The notes: generated by a model not told the origin, from the sequence alone. A stretch of 64,000 nt of DNA from Verrucomicrobiota bacterium (GCA_013140495.1 JABFSR010000080.1:1-64000); one strand, 5' to 3'. Positions 42,322-52,835 are shown, counted from the stretch's first letter. Program-made: numbers and translations.

Positions 42322-43869
42322 ATGACGACCCTGACCTACATTTTCCTGTTGCCATTGCTCGCCGCAATCGCGCTGGCGTTTGTGCCGCGTAACTTTGCCG
42401 TCATCATGCGCGCCGTGGCGGTGGGCGTGACTTTCGTCACCATGCTGCTCGGCATCCTGATGTTCTGGCAGTTCAACGGCGCAACGGCCGACGCTAATGG
42501 CTACAAGTTCGTCAGCACAATTCCGTGGCTGGGCGCGGAATCGCTCGGCATCGCCTGCAAGTTCGGCGTGGATGGCCTGAACGTCGGGCTGGTCTTGATG
42601 GGCGCAATTGTCGCGTTTGCGGCGGCGTGCTGCTCGTTCGAGATCAAGACGCGCGAGAAGGAGTTTTATATCCTGCTGCTCGTAATGACCGGCGGTATTC
42701 TCGGCGCGTTCATGTCCACGGACCTGTTCTTCTTCTACTTCTTCCATGAACTCGCGCTCGTACCGACGTTCATCATGATCGGCGTGTGGGGTCGCGGCGA
42801 GCGGAAGAACTTTGCGACGTTCCAGATCACGATCTACCTGAGCATCGGCGCATTGCTGGCGCTCATCGGCCTCATCGCGCTTTATCTGCAACTGCCCACC
42901 GATGTCCGCACGTTCGACATCCCAACGCTGACGAAGTATTTCGCCGAACACACGATGGCCGCGAGCGCGCAGAACTTCATCTTCCCGCTGCTGCTGTTCG
43001 GATTCGGAATTCTCGTGTCGCTCTGGCCGTTCCATTCGTGGGCGGCATTGGGCTACGGTTCTGCGCCGAGCGCGACGGCGATGTTGCACGCGGGCGTGCT
43101 GAAGAAGTTCGGGCTTTACGGTCTGATCCGCGTGGCGCTGCCGTTCATGCCGCAGGCGGCGCAAAGTTGGATGCAAATCCTCGCGTGGCTCTGCCTCGGC
43201 AACGTGCTTTACGTCGGCTGGGTGGCAATGCGGCAGAAGAATCTCAATCTGCTCATCGGCAACTCCAGCGTGGCGCACATGGGCATGATCTTCCTTGGCA
43301 TCGCGAGCTTGAACCTCATCGGCGTGACCGGCGCGGTGGTCATCATGATCGCGCACGGCTTCCTCGCGGCGCTGACGTTTGGCTTGAGCGGCTACATCTA
43401 CAATCAGACCGGCACGCTGGAAATGAGCGAACTTGGCGGGCTTGCGAAGAAGCTGCGGTTCATCGGCGTGGCGTTCGTGATGGCCGCGATGGCGGGCTGC
43501 GGCCTGCCGGGCTTCCTGAATTTCGTCGGCGAGGTCACCGTGTTTTTTGGGGCGTGGCAAGTACCTGCTTTGCGTTTGGTGACGGTGCTGGCGGTCTGGG
43601 GGGCGTTGATCATCGGGGCGGTTTACATGCTGCGCGCAGTGCGGGCAGTGATGCATGGGCCGGCGCAGGAGGATAAGACTTATGCGACGAATGTGACGGA
43701 TGCGAATCTGTGGCGAAAGCTGCCTTACGCGATCTTGATCGCGAGCTTGCTGGTGTTTGGGTTTTTCCCGCGCTTCTTGACCGACAAGATCAAGCCGGTG
43801 ACGGAACAGATTGTGAATATGGCGACGACCGGAGTTGCGAAAACCATCGTGGCGCAATCGAAGCCGTGA
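42322..43869 (+). CDS. nuoM: NADH-quinone oxidoreductase subunit M
   Basis: FFYFFHELALVPTFIMIGVWG, PFHSWAALGYGSAPSATAMLHAGVLKKFGLYGLIR; start reset after repeat. Confidence 0.95.
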   Translation: MTTLTYIFLLPLLAAIALAFVPRNFAVIMRAVAVGVTFVTMLLGILMFWQFNGATADANGYKFVSTIPWLGAESLGIACKFGVDGLNVGLVLMGAIVAFAAACCSFEIKTREKEFYILLLVMTGGILGAFMSTDLFFFYFFHELALVPTFIMIGVWGRGERKNFATFQITIYLSIGALLALIGLIALYLQLPTDVRTFDIPTLTKYFAEHTMAASAQNFIFPLLLFGFGILVSLWPFHSWAALGYGSAPSATAMLHAGVLKKFGLYGLIRVALPFMPQAAQSWMQILAWLCLGNVLYVGWVAMRQKNLNLLIGNSSVAHMGMIFLGIASLNLIGVTGAVVIMIAHGFLAALTFGLSGYIYNQTGTLEMSELGGLAKKLRFIGVAFVMAAMAGCGLPGFLNFVGEVTVFFGAWQVPALRLVTVLAVWGALIIGAVYMLRAVRAVMHGPAQEDKTYATNVTDANLWRKLPYAILIASLLVFGFFPRFLTDKIKPVTEQIVNMATTGVAKTIVAQSKP

Positions 43870-43933
43870 ACCGGGCAGCTTTGATGTTGTGACTGCTCTT
43901 GCTGTCGTCCCGGCCTTCCTGAACTCGCGATCC

Positions 43934-45301
43934 TCAACTCGGAGACAAAGACTCCGCCACGTTGATGCCTGAGACGATTGAATCGCTCAGCGAGATTCCA
44001 TTGCGAAAATGGCCTGCCAGATGGAATCCCGGCGCTTTCGATTCAATGTCATTCATCAAATTCTTGAAGCGTCCAAAGCCGACGTTGTACTGCGGAATGG
44101 CACGGGGATAAAACACGCAATGCTGAAAAGTCGGTTTTCCGCGAACTCCCAGGAGCAAGCGCAAATCTTCGCAGGTCAGTTCGAACAATTTGTCATGCGG
44201 CAGAGATGCCAGTTCGGGATAACGCTCACCGCCAACATAACTTGTGAGTGTGATATGTCCGACGGGCGCGCGGTTGGGAAATAATGACGACGAGAAAATG
44301 CAGCCAAGAATTTTGAAACCCTCGATTTTCGGGATCAACATGCCGAATCCTGAACACGGATGTGCCACGTCTTCGCGTTTGAAGCCAAGGACCACGCTGG
44401 CCACTGGGGGATGACGGATTTCGGAGAGTGGCGAGAGGTCGAGGGTTTGAGAGCCTGTCTCGATTTTCAATTCCGCGAGCTTGTGGGCGGTGCCGCAATA
44501 GATCACCGCATCGTGGTCCGACTCTCCTGAGGAGGTTGTGATCCGCCATCCGTTTGTTGTCCGCGAGAGTTTTGTAACCGTCGTGTTCAATTTCATCGCT
44601 TCGCCGAGTCGTTCGCGCAGTGTGTCCGGCAACACCTGCAAGCCTTCGTCGAACGAGAGCTTGGGCGCGCGGTCTTTTGCCACTTCCCCACGCTTCTTGC
44701 GTTCGCGTCCGCCAAATATCTGGCCTTTGATCATTGAACCGTAATTGTCCTCGAGCGCCTTGAGTTTGGGGAATGCGTGTGCGACGGAAATTTTTTGCGG
44801 GTCGCCCGCGTAAATGCCCGCGACCAGCGCATCAATTGCATGATCAAGGAATTCCTGATTGAACCGCCGTGTCACGAACTGCCCGATGCTTTCCTCGACA
44901 CCATCCCGACGTGGTTTTACAAACGGTTCGCGCAATACGGCGCACTTGGCCTTCCATGAAAACAGATCGGTTGTCAGAAACCCCAGCGGCGAGCCGGGCA
45001 TTTCTATGGGGCGCTTGTAACGAACCACGTAGCGAGCTTCAGATTTTGGGTCAGGATCCATCCGGCGCGATTCGAGTCCGGCATCGCGGATGAGTTGTGC
45101 AATTTTCGGCGAGGTTTCGAGAATGGTGTTTGGCCCGAACTCGGCGAGATATCCATCGCGCCGCAAAGATTGAATGACACCACCTACGCGCCCGCTTGCT
45201 TCATAAACCGTCACCGCGAATCCACGGCGTTTCAAATAAAACGCAGCGGTCAGACCCGTGATACCAGCACCGATGATTGCAACGGATTTCATCACGCCCA
45301 A
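43934..45301 (-). CDS. hemG: Protoporphyrinogen oxidase (HemG/HemY type)
   Basis: VAIIGAGITGLTAAFYLKRRGFAVTVYEASGRVGGVIQS, DALVAGIYAGDPQKISVAHAFPKL. Confidence 0.92.
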   Translation of the reverse strand: MGVMKSVAIIGAGITGLTAAFYLKRRGFAVTVYEASGRVGGVIQSLRRDGYLAEFGPNTILETSPKIAQLIRDAGLESRRMDPDPKSEARYVVRYKRPIEMPGSPLGFLTTDLFSWKAKCAVLREPFVKPRRDGVEESIGQFVTRRFNQEFLDHAIDALVAGIYAGDPQKISVAHAFPKLKALEDNYGSMIKGQIFGGRERKKRGEVAKDRAPKLSFDEGLQVLPDTLRERLGEAMKLNTTVTKLSRTTNGWRITTSSGESDHDAVIYCGTAHKLAELKIETGSQTLDLSPLSEIRHPPVASVVLGFKREDVAHPCSGFGMLIPKIEGFKILGCIFSSSLFPNRAPVGHITLTSYVGGERYPELASLPHDKLFELTCEDLRLLLGVRGKPTFQHCVFYPRAIPQYNVGFGRFKNLMNDIESKAPGFHLAGHFRNGISLSDSIVSGINVAESLSPS

Positions 45302-45430
45302 ATTGAGTTACCCGCATGACAGCCGCAAGCATTTCCGGATTGCGATGTGCCAAATGCTGTTTGTTTTGGAATAATTCCTTGGCTCGACGTGTTATTGCGT
45401 GTAGGAAGAGCGCGGCCTTTCCAATCACAA

Positions 45431-46801
45431 ATGAACAACGCATCACACGCACACGCCTCCGGCGCTTGGTGGCGCAACTTGACGCCGTACCACTGGTTCG
45501 TCTTCGGCATGGCCACGCTGGCGTGGCTTTTTGACTGTCTGGATCAACAACTGTTCCTGCTCGGGCGCGGCGGGGCCATGAAGGCGTTGTTGCCGGCAGG
45601 GGCAGACTTGAAACTTTATGGCGGCTACGCGACGGCCATTTTCGTGGCCGGCTGGGCCACAGGCGGATTAATTTTCGGTGCCGTGGGCGACCGCATCGGA
45701 CGTGCTCGAACCCTGACGATTACGGTGTTGCTTTACTCCGTCTGCACCGGACTGTCGGCCTTTTCCAAAGGCTGGATTGATTTTGCCATCTATCGTTTCA
45801 TCACCGGCCTCGGCGTCGGCGGCGTTTTTGGGCTGGCAGTCGCACTGGTCGCCGATGCGTTGCCGGAAAAATCCCGCACCGGTGCGCTGGGTACGCTTCA
45901 GGCATTGTCCGCCGTCGGCAACATCACCGCCGCCACCATTGCCATTCTGCTCGGCAGGATGGAGGGCCATTCAATTCCGGCAGGCATGGCGTGGAAATAC
46001 ATGTTTGTCATCGGTGCGCTGCCTGCTTTTCTGTGTGTGTTTCTTCAGATGCGATTGAAGGAGCCGGAAAAATGGGTGCAGGCGCGTGCGGCGGGAAAAC
46101 TCACCGGGGCAAAGTTCGGCTCCTACGCCTCACTGTTCGGCGAGGCGCGATGGCGCAAGTCCGCCCTGCTCGGCATGATGTTGTGCGTAGCGGGCGTGGT
46201 AGGTCTCTGGGGCATCGGTTTTTTCAGTCCGGAACTGGTTGGCGATGTCATGGATCGCGCACTGCGACAGGAAGGCGTGCCCCCGGAAAAATTTGCTTCC
46301 GAAAAAACAGTGTGGATCGGTGTGAACATGATGGTGCAAAACGTTGGGGCGTTCTTCGGGATGCTGTTGTTCACCAAAATGGCCCAGCGTTACGGACGCA
46401 AGCCGGCGTTTGCAGTTGCCTACCTTTGCGCGTTCGTTGCCACCGTCGGCTATTTTCAATTCTTCAACAGCCGTTCGGACATCTGGATGAGCGCGGTGAT
46501 GGGAGCGTGCCAGCTTGGATTGTTCGCGGGGTTCGCGATCTATCTGCCGGAACTCTTTCCCATCCGCCTGAGGAGCACGGGGACGAGCTTTTGCTACAAT
46601 GTCGGACGGTTCATTGCTGCGAGCGGGCCGTTCACTTTGGGTCACTTGCAGGCGTCGCTTGCCGAAGGAGCGACAACACCCGACGCCAAGCTTGCCGCCT
46701 TTCGCACTGCCGCCTCCTACATGAGCGCAATTTTTCTCGTAGGTGTGGCGGTGGTTTTCTTTCTGCCGGAGACCAAAGGTAAGCCGTTGCCAGAAGATTA
46801 A
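45431..46801 (+). CDS. MFS transporter (sugar/aromatic acid symporter type)
   Basis: WATGGLIFGAVGDRIGRARTLTITVLLYSVCTGLSAFS; 12-TM pattern. Confidence 0.9.
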   Translation: MNNASHAHASGAWWRNLTPYHWFVFGMATLAWLFDCLDQQLFLLGRGGAMKALLPAGADLKLYGGYATAIFVAGWATGGLIFGAVGDRIGRARTLTITVLLYSVCTGLSAFSKGWIDFAIYRFITGLGVGGVFGLAVALVADALPEKSRTGALGTLQALSAVGNITAATIAILLGRMEGHSIPAGMAWKYMFVIGALPAFLCVFLQMRLKEPEKWVQARAAGKLTGAKFGSYASLFGEARWRKSALLGMMLCVAGVVGLWGIGFFSPELVGDVMDRALRQEGVPPEKFASEKTVWIGVNMMVQNVGAFFGMLLFTKMAQRYGRKPAFAVAYLCAFVATVGYFQFFNSRSDIWMSAVMGACQLGLFAGFAIYLPELFPIRLRSTGTSFCYNVGRFIAASGPFTLGHLQASLAEGATTPDAKLAAFRTAASYMSAIFLVGVAVVFFLPETKGKPLPED

Positions 46802-48099
46802 ATTCGCAGAAATACTTTTCGATTGTAAAGCAGGCGCACCAGCCAGAACGCCATCAATAGTCCGACCACTGAAATTGTCAGGTCGCCAAAGCCGGTGGCA
46901 ATATGGGTGTCGAGCCACGTCTTGATGTCGCCGCCGACGAGACGCGCAGAAAGTTTGCTGAAAGTTCCGCCGAGCATATTCTTCACGAGGTAGATCGTGA
47001 TCGAGTTCATGCCCATCCATACAAACGGCTGACACCACGTCTGCCACTTGAGCACGTCCACCACGTAATAGAACAATCCCAGCAACAGCGCGCTGTAGCC
47101 TCCAGCCACCAGAACATAAGACGAAGTCCAAATCTTTTTGATGACAGGGAATTGCAAACCCCACAGCCAGCCCAGCGCCACGCATGCAACGCCTGCGCCG
47201 AACAACCACGCGAGTTTGCGGTCGTTGGACAAGCGGGTGCTCTGGAGCAACAATCCCGCGAACACGCCGAGCAGGCACGTTCCCACTGCCGGTATCGTGC
47301 TGAGTATCCCCTCTGGATCCCAGGACAGGTCGTATTTGCGCGCAGGCAGATGTTCGAAATCAAAATGACATGCGAGGTTGTAGCCCATGTCGAACTTGCC
47401 GCTGACGCGGTTTGTCGTGGCATCGTACATTTTGTGCATGGCTGCCCAGACCGGGCTGTCTTTGATGGCGGAAGGATTGATAGCCGATGCGTTGCCCGAG
47501 TCGTGGAATTGTTGAGCGAGTTTTGCATCGCCGGCTTTCTCGGCAAGCAATGCCAGGTTTTCCTTTTCGAGCTGGATGTCATGAATGGGAATGAAGGTCA
47601 TCATGGCCCAATAACCGACAAGGAGTCCGGCGCAAATGCCGGCGAGTGCGCGGGGTTTGAAGAAACAATAGAGCAATCCCGCCGCAGTGTACGCGAGCGC
47701 GATGCGATTGAGCACGCCCATGAGCCGCATGTCGGGCCACGGATTCGTGAATCCACCCGAATAAAAAAGCGCGATGAGAAATAGAACAATGCCGCGTCGT
47801 ATCACGCGTTTGACAGCGCCCGCACGCCCGGACTCAGCAATGATTTTGTTCAGCGAAAAAACAATGGACGCGCCGACCATGAAGACGAACAACGGAAAGA
47901 TAAGGTCGTAGAAACGGAAGCCCTGCCACGCGACGTGTTCGAGTTGCGTGGCAAGAAACTTTGTCGCCGAATTCTGGCCCATCCGATTGAGTGCATAGAC
48001 AAGCGAGTCCGCGCCGATGATCCAGAACATGTCGAAGCCGCGCAATGCGTCGAGCGACATCAAGCGATTGGATGGCTGGGATGAAGTTGTTGTGCTCAT
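46798..48099 (-). CDS. DUF5009/heparan-alpha-glucosaminide N-acetyltransferase-like membrane protein
   Basis: RLMSLDALRGFDMFWIIGADSLVYALNRM, YDLIFPLFVFMVGASIVFSLNK; multi-TM. Confidence 0.8.
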   Translation of the reverse strand: MSTTTSSQPSNRLMSLDALRGFDMFWIIGADSLVYALNRMGQNSATKFLATQLEHVAWQGFRFYDLIFPLFVFMVGASIVFSLNKIIAESGRAGAVKRVIRRGIVLFLIALFYSGGFTNPWPDMRLMGVLNRIALAYTAAGLLYCFFKPRALAGICAGLLVGYWAMMTFIPIHDIQLEKENLALLAEKAGDAKLAQQFHDSGNASAINPSAIKDSPVWAAMHKMYDATTNRVSGKFDMGYNLACHFDFEHLPARKYDLSWDPEGILSTIPAVGTCLLGVFAGLLLQSTRLSNDRKLAWLFGAGVACVALGWLWGLQFPVIKKIWTSSYVLVAGGYSALLLGLFYYVVDVLKWQTWCQPFVWMGMNSITIYLVKNMLGGTFSKLSARLVGGDIKTWLDTHIATGFGDLTISVVGLLMAFWLVRLLYNRKVFLRI

Positions 48100-48371
48100 A
48101 GTATCCAGGTCAAGAGAATCGCCGTCAGCAGCAGGATTGCCAGCACCCACCAGAACCAATGCAATCCCTGCGGCTTGGGTGACGCCGGACCGAACTCGCG
48201 CTTCACGAATTTGTCGTAATCAAAATCTTCATCTGGCAAACCGAGATCAGCAGTGGTGGCCTGTTGTGCGTCCTCAGCCCAGCCTGTACTCTCGTCCGCA
48301 CCACAGCCGGGGCAGGCCCGCGCATTGCGTGGCACATCCTCACCGCAGTTGGGACAAATCTCAGGAGTCAT
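48096..48371 (-). CDS. Zinc-ribbon single-TM protein
   Basis: CPNCGEDVPRNARACPGCGAD; C-terminal TM; ATGA overlap with downstream gene. Confidence 0.8.
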   Translation of the reverse strand: MTPEICPNCGEDVPRNARACPGCGADESTGWAEDAQQATTADLGLPDEDFDYDKFVKREFGPASPKPQGLHWFWWVLAILLLTAILLTWIL

Positions 48372-48419
48372 GCGAACACGGAACTTTGAACTCGGAACGC
48401 TGAACGCGGAACTGCGTCC

Positions 48420-49004
48420 TCACCCGCCGGCGCTCGTGTATTCCTCGTCCGTCTTGAGTTCGAGGCCCATCAACACGTAATCGTGCGAGATGGCCTGCAT
48501 GTCTTTGACGTAGTTTTCGAGCTGTAACAATTGACTGAAGCCAAGCATTGCGAACATGTGGATGGCTGTTGCCTGTTCGCCGATAAATTCCGCCTCAACT
48601 TTTTCGAGGCCGGTATTGCGGGAGATTTCAACGATCTCATGCACGAGCGATCGGGCGATGCCGCGTCCGCGCGAAGAAGGCTGCACCAGCACGCTCACGC
48701 GACCAATGTGGCGTTTCCAGCCGCCGAGCTGCTGATGGAGCGTGGCGACGCCGACGATCTTGCTTCCGTCCACGGCGAGCAAAGGCAGATTGCGCCCGAG
48801 ATCAATGTTCTCGCACCAGTCGTGAATGACGGAAAGCTCCGTGACGCGATGCTTGATGAACATGCGTTCGCCTTCGGGAATGGTGAGGAACAGCGCGTGA
48901 AAATCTTTTTCGTCGGTGCGCTTGAGCTGCCGCAGTTTGATCTTCGAGCCGTCCTTGAGTTTGATTTCCTTCGGGAATTTTTGGAGTTCGAGTTCGATTG
49001 ACAT
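48420..49004 (-). CDS. GNAT family N-acetyltransferase
   Basis: RVSVLVQPSSRGRGIARSLVHEIVEISRNTGLEKVEAEFIGEQATAIHMFAMLGF. Confidence 0.85.
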   Translation of the reverse strand: MSIELELQKFPKEIKLKDGSKIKLRQLKRTDEKDFHALFLTIPEGERMFIKHRVTELSVIHDWCENIDLGRNLPLLAVDGSKIVGVATLHQQLGGWKRHIGRVSVLVQPSSRGRGIARSLVHEIVEISRNTGLEKVEAEFIGEQATAIHMFAMLGFSQLLQLENYVKDMQAISHDYVLMGLELKTDEEYTSAGG

Positions 49005-49271
49005 AGTTCGTGTTTGGGTTGAACGCCTGTGGCAGTCTGGCACGAGGACGGCGTTTGATTCAAGTGGCAATCCTGCAAATCAGCGGCCACAGTAATTCGC
49101 CGCATGGAATCAAAAGGCTTGAGATATTGCAGGTGTCGAGTGACATGAAGTCGCGCGATTTGTTACAAAGCCCGTCAATCAAGTGGATCACGTGTCAAAT
49201 CTGCTTCGGCGGCGGCGGAAAAGAAAAGCTCGCATCACATGCGGGCTTCCGTTACGAACTCGCCGCAATTC

Positions 49272-51035
49272 ATGAGTTCTTCAGTCAACGAAACGGCGAA
49301 CAGCCGATGGCCGTCGCAGGTCAAATACATCGTAGGCAACGAGGCGTGCGAGAGGTTCAGCTACTACGGGATGCGCAGCATCCTGGCGGGCTACATCACC
49401 GGCACGGTGTTGCAAGGCGGGCTCGGTCAGACGGCAGACCGTTCGACGGAAATCATTCACACATTCGTATCGGTGAATTATTTCACGCCGCTGCTCGGCG
49501 CCTGGCTCTCGGATAAACTTTTCGGGCGTTACCAAACCATTCTCTGGGTATCGCTGCTTTATTGCGCGGGCCACGGGGTGCTGGCGTGCAGCGATTTCGT
49601 CGGGGGCGTGGACGGCAAGATGTGGTGTCTTTTCGCCGGGCTCACGCTCATCGCATTCGGTGCGGGCGGCATCAAGCCGTGCGTGTCGGCGTTCATGGGA
49701 GACCAGTTCAAGCCGGAACAATCGCATCTGCTGCAAAAGGCCTACGGCGCATTTTACTGGAGCATCAACCTTGGCTCGTTCTTTTCGTTCCTTGTCGTGC
49801 CGTGGGTGAAGAATCATCATGGCTATAGTTGGGCCTTTGGTGTTCCGGGAATCCTGATGGCCATCGCAACGGTGATTTTCTGGATGGGTACGAAACATTA
49901 TGACCATGTGCCACCGAGCCGCGAGACCAAGAGCGCAGGGTTTTTCAAAGTGCTTTGGCATGGCTTGAAGGAACCCAAAGAGGGCAAATCCTTCTGGGAA
50001 GCTGCGCGCAGCCGGTTCAGTGACCGTGAAGTGGACGCGGCAAAATCGGTGCTGCCAATTCTCGGCGTGTTCGCGTTGGTCCCGCCGTTCTGGTCACTGT
50101 TCGACCAGACGAATTCCACATGGGTGTTGCAAGGCAAGACCATGATTCCTGCAGTGCTTGGCGGGACAGTCCTGTTTGGGCTTATACTTGCCTTAGCCTT
50201 GGTCCTGCTTGTTTTGACAATCTTAGGAAAAGGCACTTTGGTCCGTTGGTTGTTTGTGGCCATCAATGGGCTTGTGGTGTTGATCACAGGTCTGAGGTTG
50301 ATTCTGTTTCTGCGTGGAGCTTTTTCTCCGGAAGGACACAATTTGGTAGAGTTCGTTGCGTACGCTTTCAGTTTTGGAGTAGCAGCTGCCTTTTTGATTG
50401 TAGGGGTCCGAGGCCCATTGGGGTTGATCCGAGTTTTGGTTGGAGGGCAGTTATTTCTGGCTGTGACAAGGATTCTGCTCATTCGAGAACAAATTCTGGA
50501 ACTTAGTTTCAAAATCGGCCCGGAAGAAATGCAGTCGGCAAATCCGCTGCTTGTGATGATTCTTGTTCCGATGCTGACGCTGCTGGTTTATCCGCGCCTC
50601 GGCAAATGGGCGTCGCCGTTGCGTCGGATGAGTTATGGAATGTTCCTCGCAGCGTTTTCCTATGTCATCGTCGCAGGTTTGCAGCAAAGGCTCGAAGCCG
50701 GCGCGCAATTGTCCATCGCGTGGCAGTTGCTGCCTTACGTTGTATTGACCGCAGCAGAGGTTCTGGTCTCGACGACGGGATTGGAGTTTGCTTTCCGCGA
50801 AGCGGCGCCGGAGATGAAGAGCCTCATCACGAGTTTCTGGTGGCTGACGGTGACTGCGGGCAACATGCTTGTGGCGTTTATCACAAAGTTCTTTTCCGAA
50901 AGCAGCGGGAATACGTCAGTAACTTCAGGACGGTTCATGATGTACGCGGGGTTGTCGTTCGTAGTCGCAATCTTGTTTGGCTGCGCGACCACCTTTTACC
51001 GCTACCGCGACAAAACGGCGGCTTTGGGGAGGTAA
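49272..51035 (+). CDS. POT/PTR family proton-dependent oligopeptide transporter with an internal extra hydrophobic segment
   Basis: YIVGNEACERFSYYGMRSIL, GAGGIKPCVSAFMGDQF, FYWSINLGSFFSFLVVP, FDQTNSTWVLQG. Confidence 0.92.
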   Translation: MSSSVNETANSRWPSQVKYIVGNEACERFSYYGMRSILAGYITGTVLQGGLGQTADRSTEIIHTFVSVNYFTPLLGAWLSDKLFGRYQTILWVSLLYCAGHGVLACSDFVGGVDGKMWCLFAGLTLIAFGAGGIKPCVSAFMGDQFKPEQSHLLQKAYGAFYWSINLGSFFSFLVVPWVKNHHGYSWAFGVPGILMAIATVIFWMGTKHYDHVPPSRETKSAGFFKVLWHGLKEPKEGKSFWEAARSRFSDREVDAAKSVLPILGVFALVPPFWSLFDQTNSTWVLQGKTMIPAVLGGTVLFGLILALALVLLVLTILGKGTLVRWLFVAINGLVVLITGLRLILFLRGAFSPEGHNLVEFVAYAFSFGVAAAFLIVGVRGPLGLIRVLVGGQLFLAVTRILLIREQILELSFKIGPEEMQSANPLLVMILVPMLTLLVYPRLGKWASPLRRMSYGMFLAAFSYVIVAGLQQRLEAGAQLSIAWQLLPYVVLTAAEVLVSTTGLEFAFREAAPEMKSLITSFWWLTVTAGNMLVAFITKFFSESSGNTSVTSGRFMMYAGLSFVVAILFGCATTFYRYRDKTAALGR

Positions 51036-51054
51036 ATTCAGCAAACGGTCAATG

Positions 51055-51942
51055 TCAGTGTGCAGCGTGAAGGTCGGCAGTTTTTTCAACGAGAGCTTTT
51101 GGCGGGGCAGCAACTGCGTTTGCCGGAGCGTGGGCATCGGCGGGATTTATTTTCGCCTGAACGAGAGCGTGCGCATCGGGTTTCTGTCCGGCATCGTGAG
51201 GACCTTCAGCACTCGGGGCCGACGCGAGGATGGTTTTCTGATCCGGATGTTCGCCAAGCCATTCCACCTTGCCCGTGTCGAGATCGTAAACGCCGCCGAC
51301 AACGCTCACGTTGCCATTGGCCAGTTCGCCACGAATGATTTCGCTGTGGCGCAGGATGTCGCTGATTGATTGCCAGACGTTTTCCTTGATGGCGGTGGGG
51401 ATCAATTCCTTCTCGTCTTTGGTCGCAGTTTTCGCGCGATCCGCAGCGGGCTTGATGTTGTCCACTAGTTCGGGCAGCGAACCGTGAAGTTCCGCACCCT
51501 TGACCACCGCCGTCACCGCACCGCAGCGTGTGTGACCGAGAACTACAAGCAACGGCGTATGCAGATGGCCGACACCATATTCGATGGTGGCGATCTCGTC
51601 AGTGTCCGCCACATTGCCCGCAACGCGTACGGTGAACACCTCACCGACACCGCGATCAAAAATCAGTTCAACCGGCGCACGCGAGTCGGAGCAGGAAAGC
51701 ACGGTGACGAAAGGTTCCTGTCCTTCCGCAGCCGTTGCGGCGCGGCGTGCAGAACCAGCGTTCGGGTGGCGCGGTGTGTCCGCGGCAAATCGTGTGTTGC
51801 CTTCCTTGAGTAGCGCGAGCGAGGCTTCGTTCAACAAACCTTGGAACTTCTGTTTCGCCGCCGGCTCAGAACCATTCACGCGTGGAATTCCCGTGAAAAA
51901 TGTGAGTCCGATGAGAGCCAATGTGAGGAGAGAGCGTGTCAT
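51055..51942 (-). CDS. Exported beta-class carbonic anhydrase
   Basis: Signal peptide; VLSCSDSRAPVELIFDRGVGEVFTVRVAGN, IEYGVGHLHTPLLVVLGHTRCGAVTA. Confidence 0.93.
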   Translation of the reverse strand: MTRSLLTLALIGLTFFTGIPRVNGSEPAAKQKFQGLLNEASLALLKEGNTRFAADTPRHPNAGSARRAATAAEGQEPFVTVLSCSDSRAPVELIFDRGVGEVFTVRVAGNVADTDEIATIEYGVGHLHTPLLVVLGHTRCGAVTAVVKGAELHGSLPELVDNIKPAADRAKTATKDEKELIPTAIKENVWQSISDILRHSEIIRGELANGNVSVVGGVYDLDTGKVEWLGEHPDQKTILASAPSAEGPHDAGQKPDAHALVQAKINPADAHAPANAVAAPPKALVEKTADLHAAH

Positions 51943-52112
51943 AATGTTTGATCGCGTTGAATAGCGCTGCAGACTTGGCCTGCAAGGCGTCAACAAGATC
52001 ATCGGAAAAGCGCGCTGAAACTTTAGCCGGGACTCCGAATTCACGTTGGTGAGTGTTGGAGGTTATTCACGCGCCCGCCTTCCATCCTGCGCTTACGAAC
52101 GAAGTTCACAAA

Positions 52113-52832
52113 CTATGGATTGATTCCAACCAGTGCAGTAGCACAGCCGAAGAAGTGGTGATGCACTTCAACCTTCAAGCCGGCACGTTCAAAAATTGGA
52201 GACACCCGCTCACACGATCCAAAGGACTGCGTGTACACCCCCAGCATCCGATAACATTCAATGTCTCCAAGGAATATCCTTCCGATTTGAGGAATGAAGG
52301 AGGCGACATACCAACGATATAACGCCCCAAAAAACCAGCGATCAGCGTTGGAGATTTCAAACAATGAAAATCGACCGCCAGTCTTGAGAACTCTGCGGAT
52401 CTCCTGTGCAAAGGCCGAAAGGGATTCATCCGACAGCGTTTTTAGTCCAAACGCCCCAACAACACAATCGACGGAATGAGAAGGCAGAGACATCTTCGTC
52501 GCATTCTCCTTCCGGATATCAATCAGTAGATCGACTCTCTTGCTCCGAAGCTGTTGTCGTCTGACCATGACAGGTGAAAAGTCCACGGCAATGATTTTTG
52601 AGACTTTTCGATATCGGAGATAAGGCCAGCATTCGCCACTACCGGCCATCAGATCACAAACCACTGCACCCGGTTGAATCTGCGCATGGCGGACACATTG
52701 GTAGCGCCACAATTCGCAGAAGCCAAAAGACGACACCCGATTGACGAGATCGTAGGTCGGACCCATACGATCAAACATCTTGGCCACGTAATCATCGCCA
52801 TATTGAGGCGCGTCTATTTCTTTCAAAGCCAA
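52113..52832 (-). CDS. UbiE/COQ5-like class I SAM methyltransferase
   Basis: MFDRMGPTYDLVNRVSSFGFCELWRYQCV, AVVCDLMAGSGECWPYLR, DCVVGAFGLKTL. Confidence 0.85.
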   Translation of the reverse strand: MALKEIDAPQYGDDYVAKMFDRMGPTYDLVNRVSSFGFCELWRYQCVRHAQIQPGAVVCDLMAGSGECWPYLRYRKVSKIIAVDFSPVMVRRQQLRSKRVDLLIDIRKENATKMSLPSHSVDCVVGAFGLKTLSDESLSAFAQEIRRVLKTGGRFSLFEISNADRWFFGALYRWYVASFIPQIGRIFLGDIECYRMLGVYTQSFGSCERVSPIFERAGLKVEVHHHFFGCATALVGINP

Positions 52833-52835
52833 CTT

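Noticed and set aside
42313-43857. 514-aa minus-strand ORF opposite nuoM
   Set aside because: Arg/His/Gln-rich antisense shadow of a hydrophobic protein.
46130-47278. 382-aa minus-strand ORF spanning two convergent genes
   Set aside because: Overlaps the confident MFS transporter and DUF5009 genes; composition typical of shadow frames.
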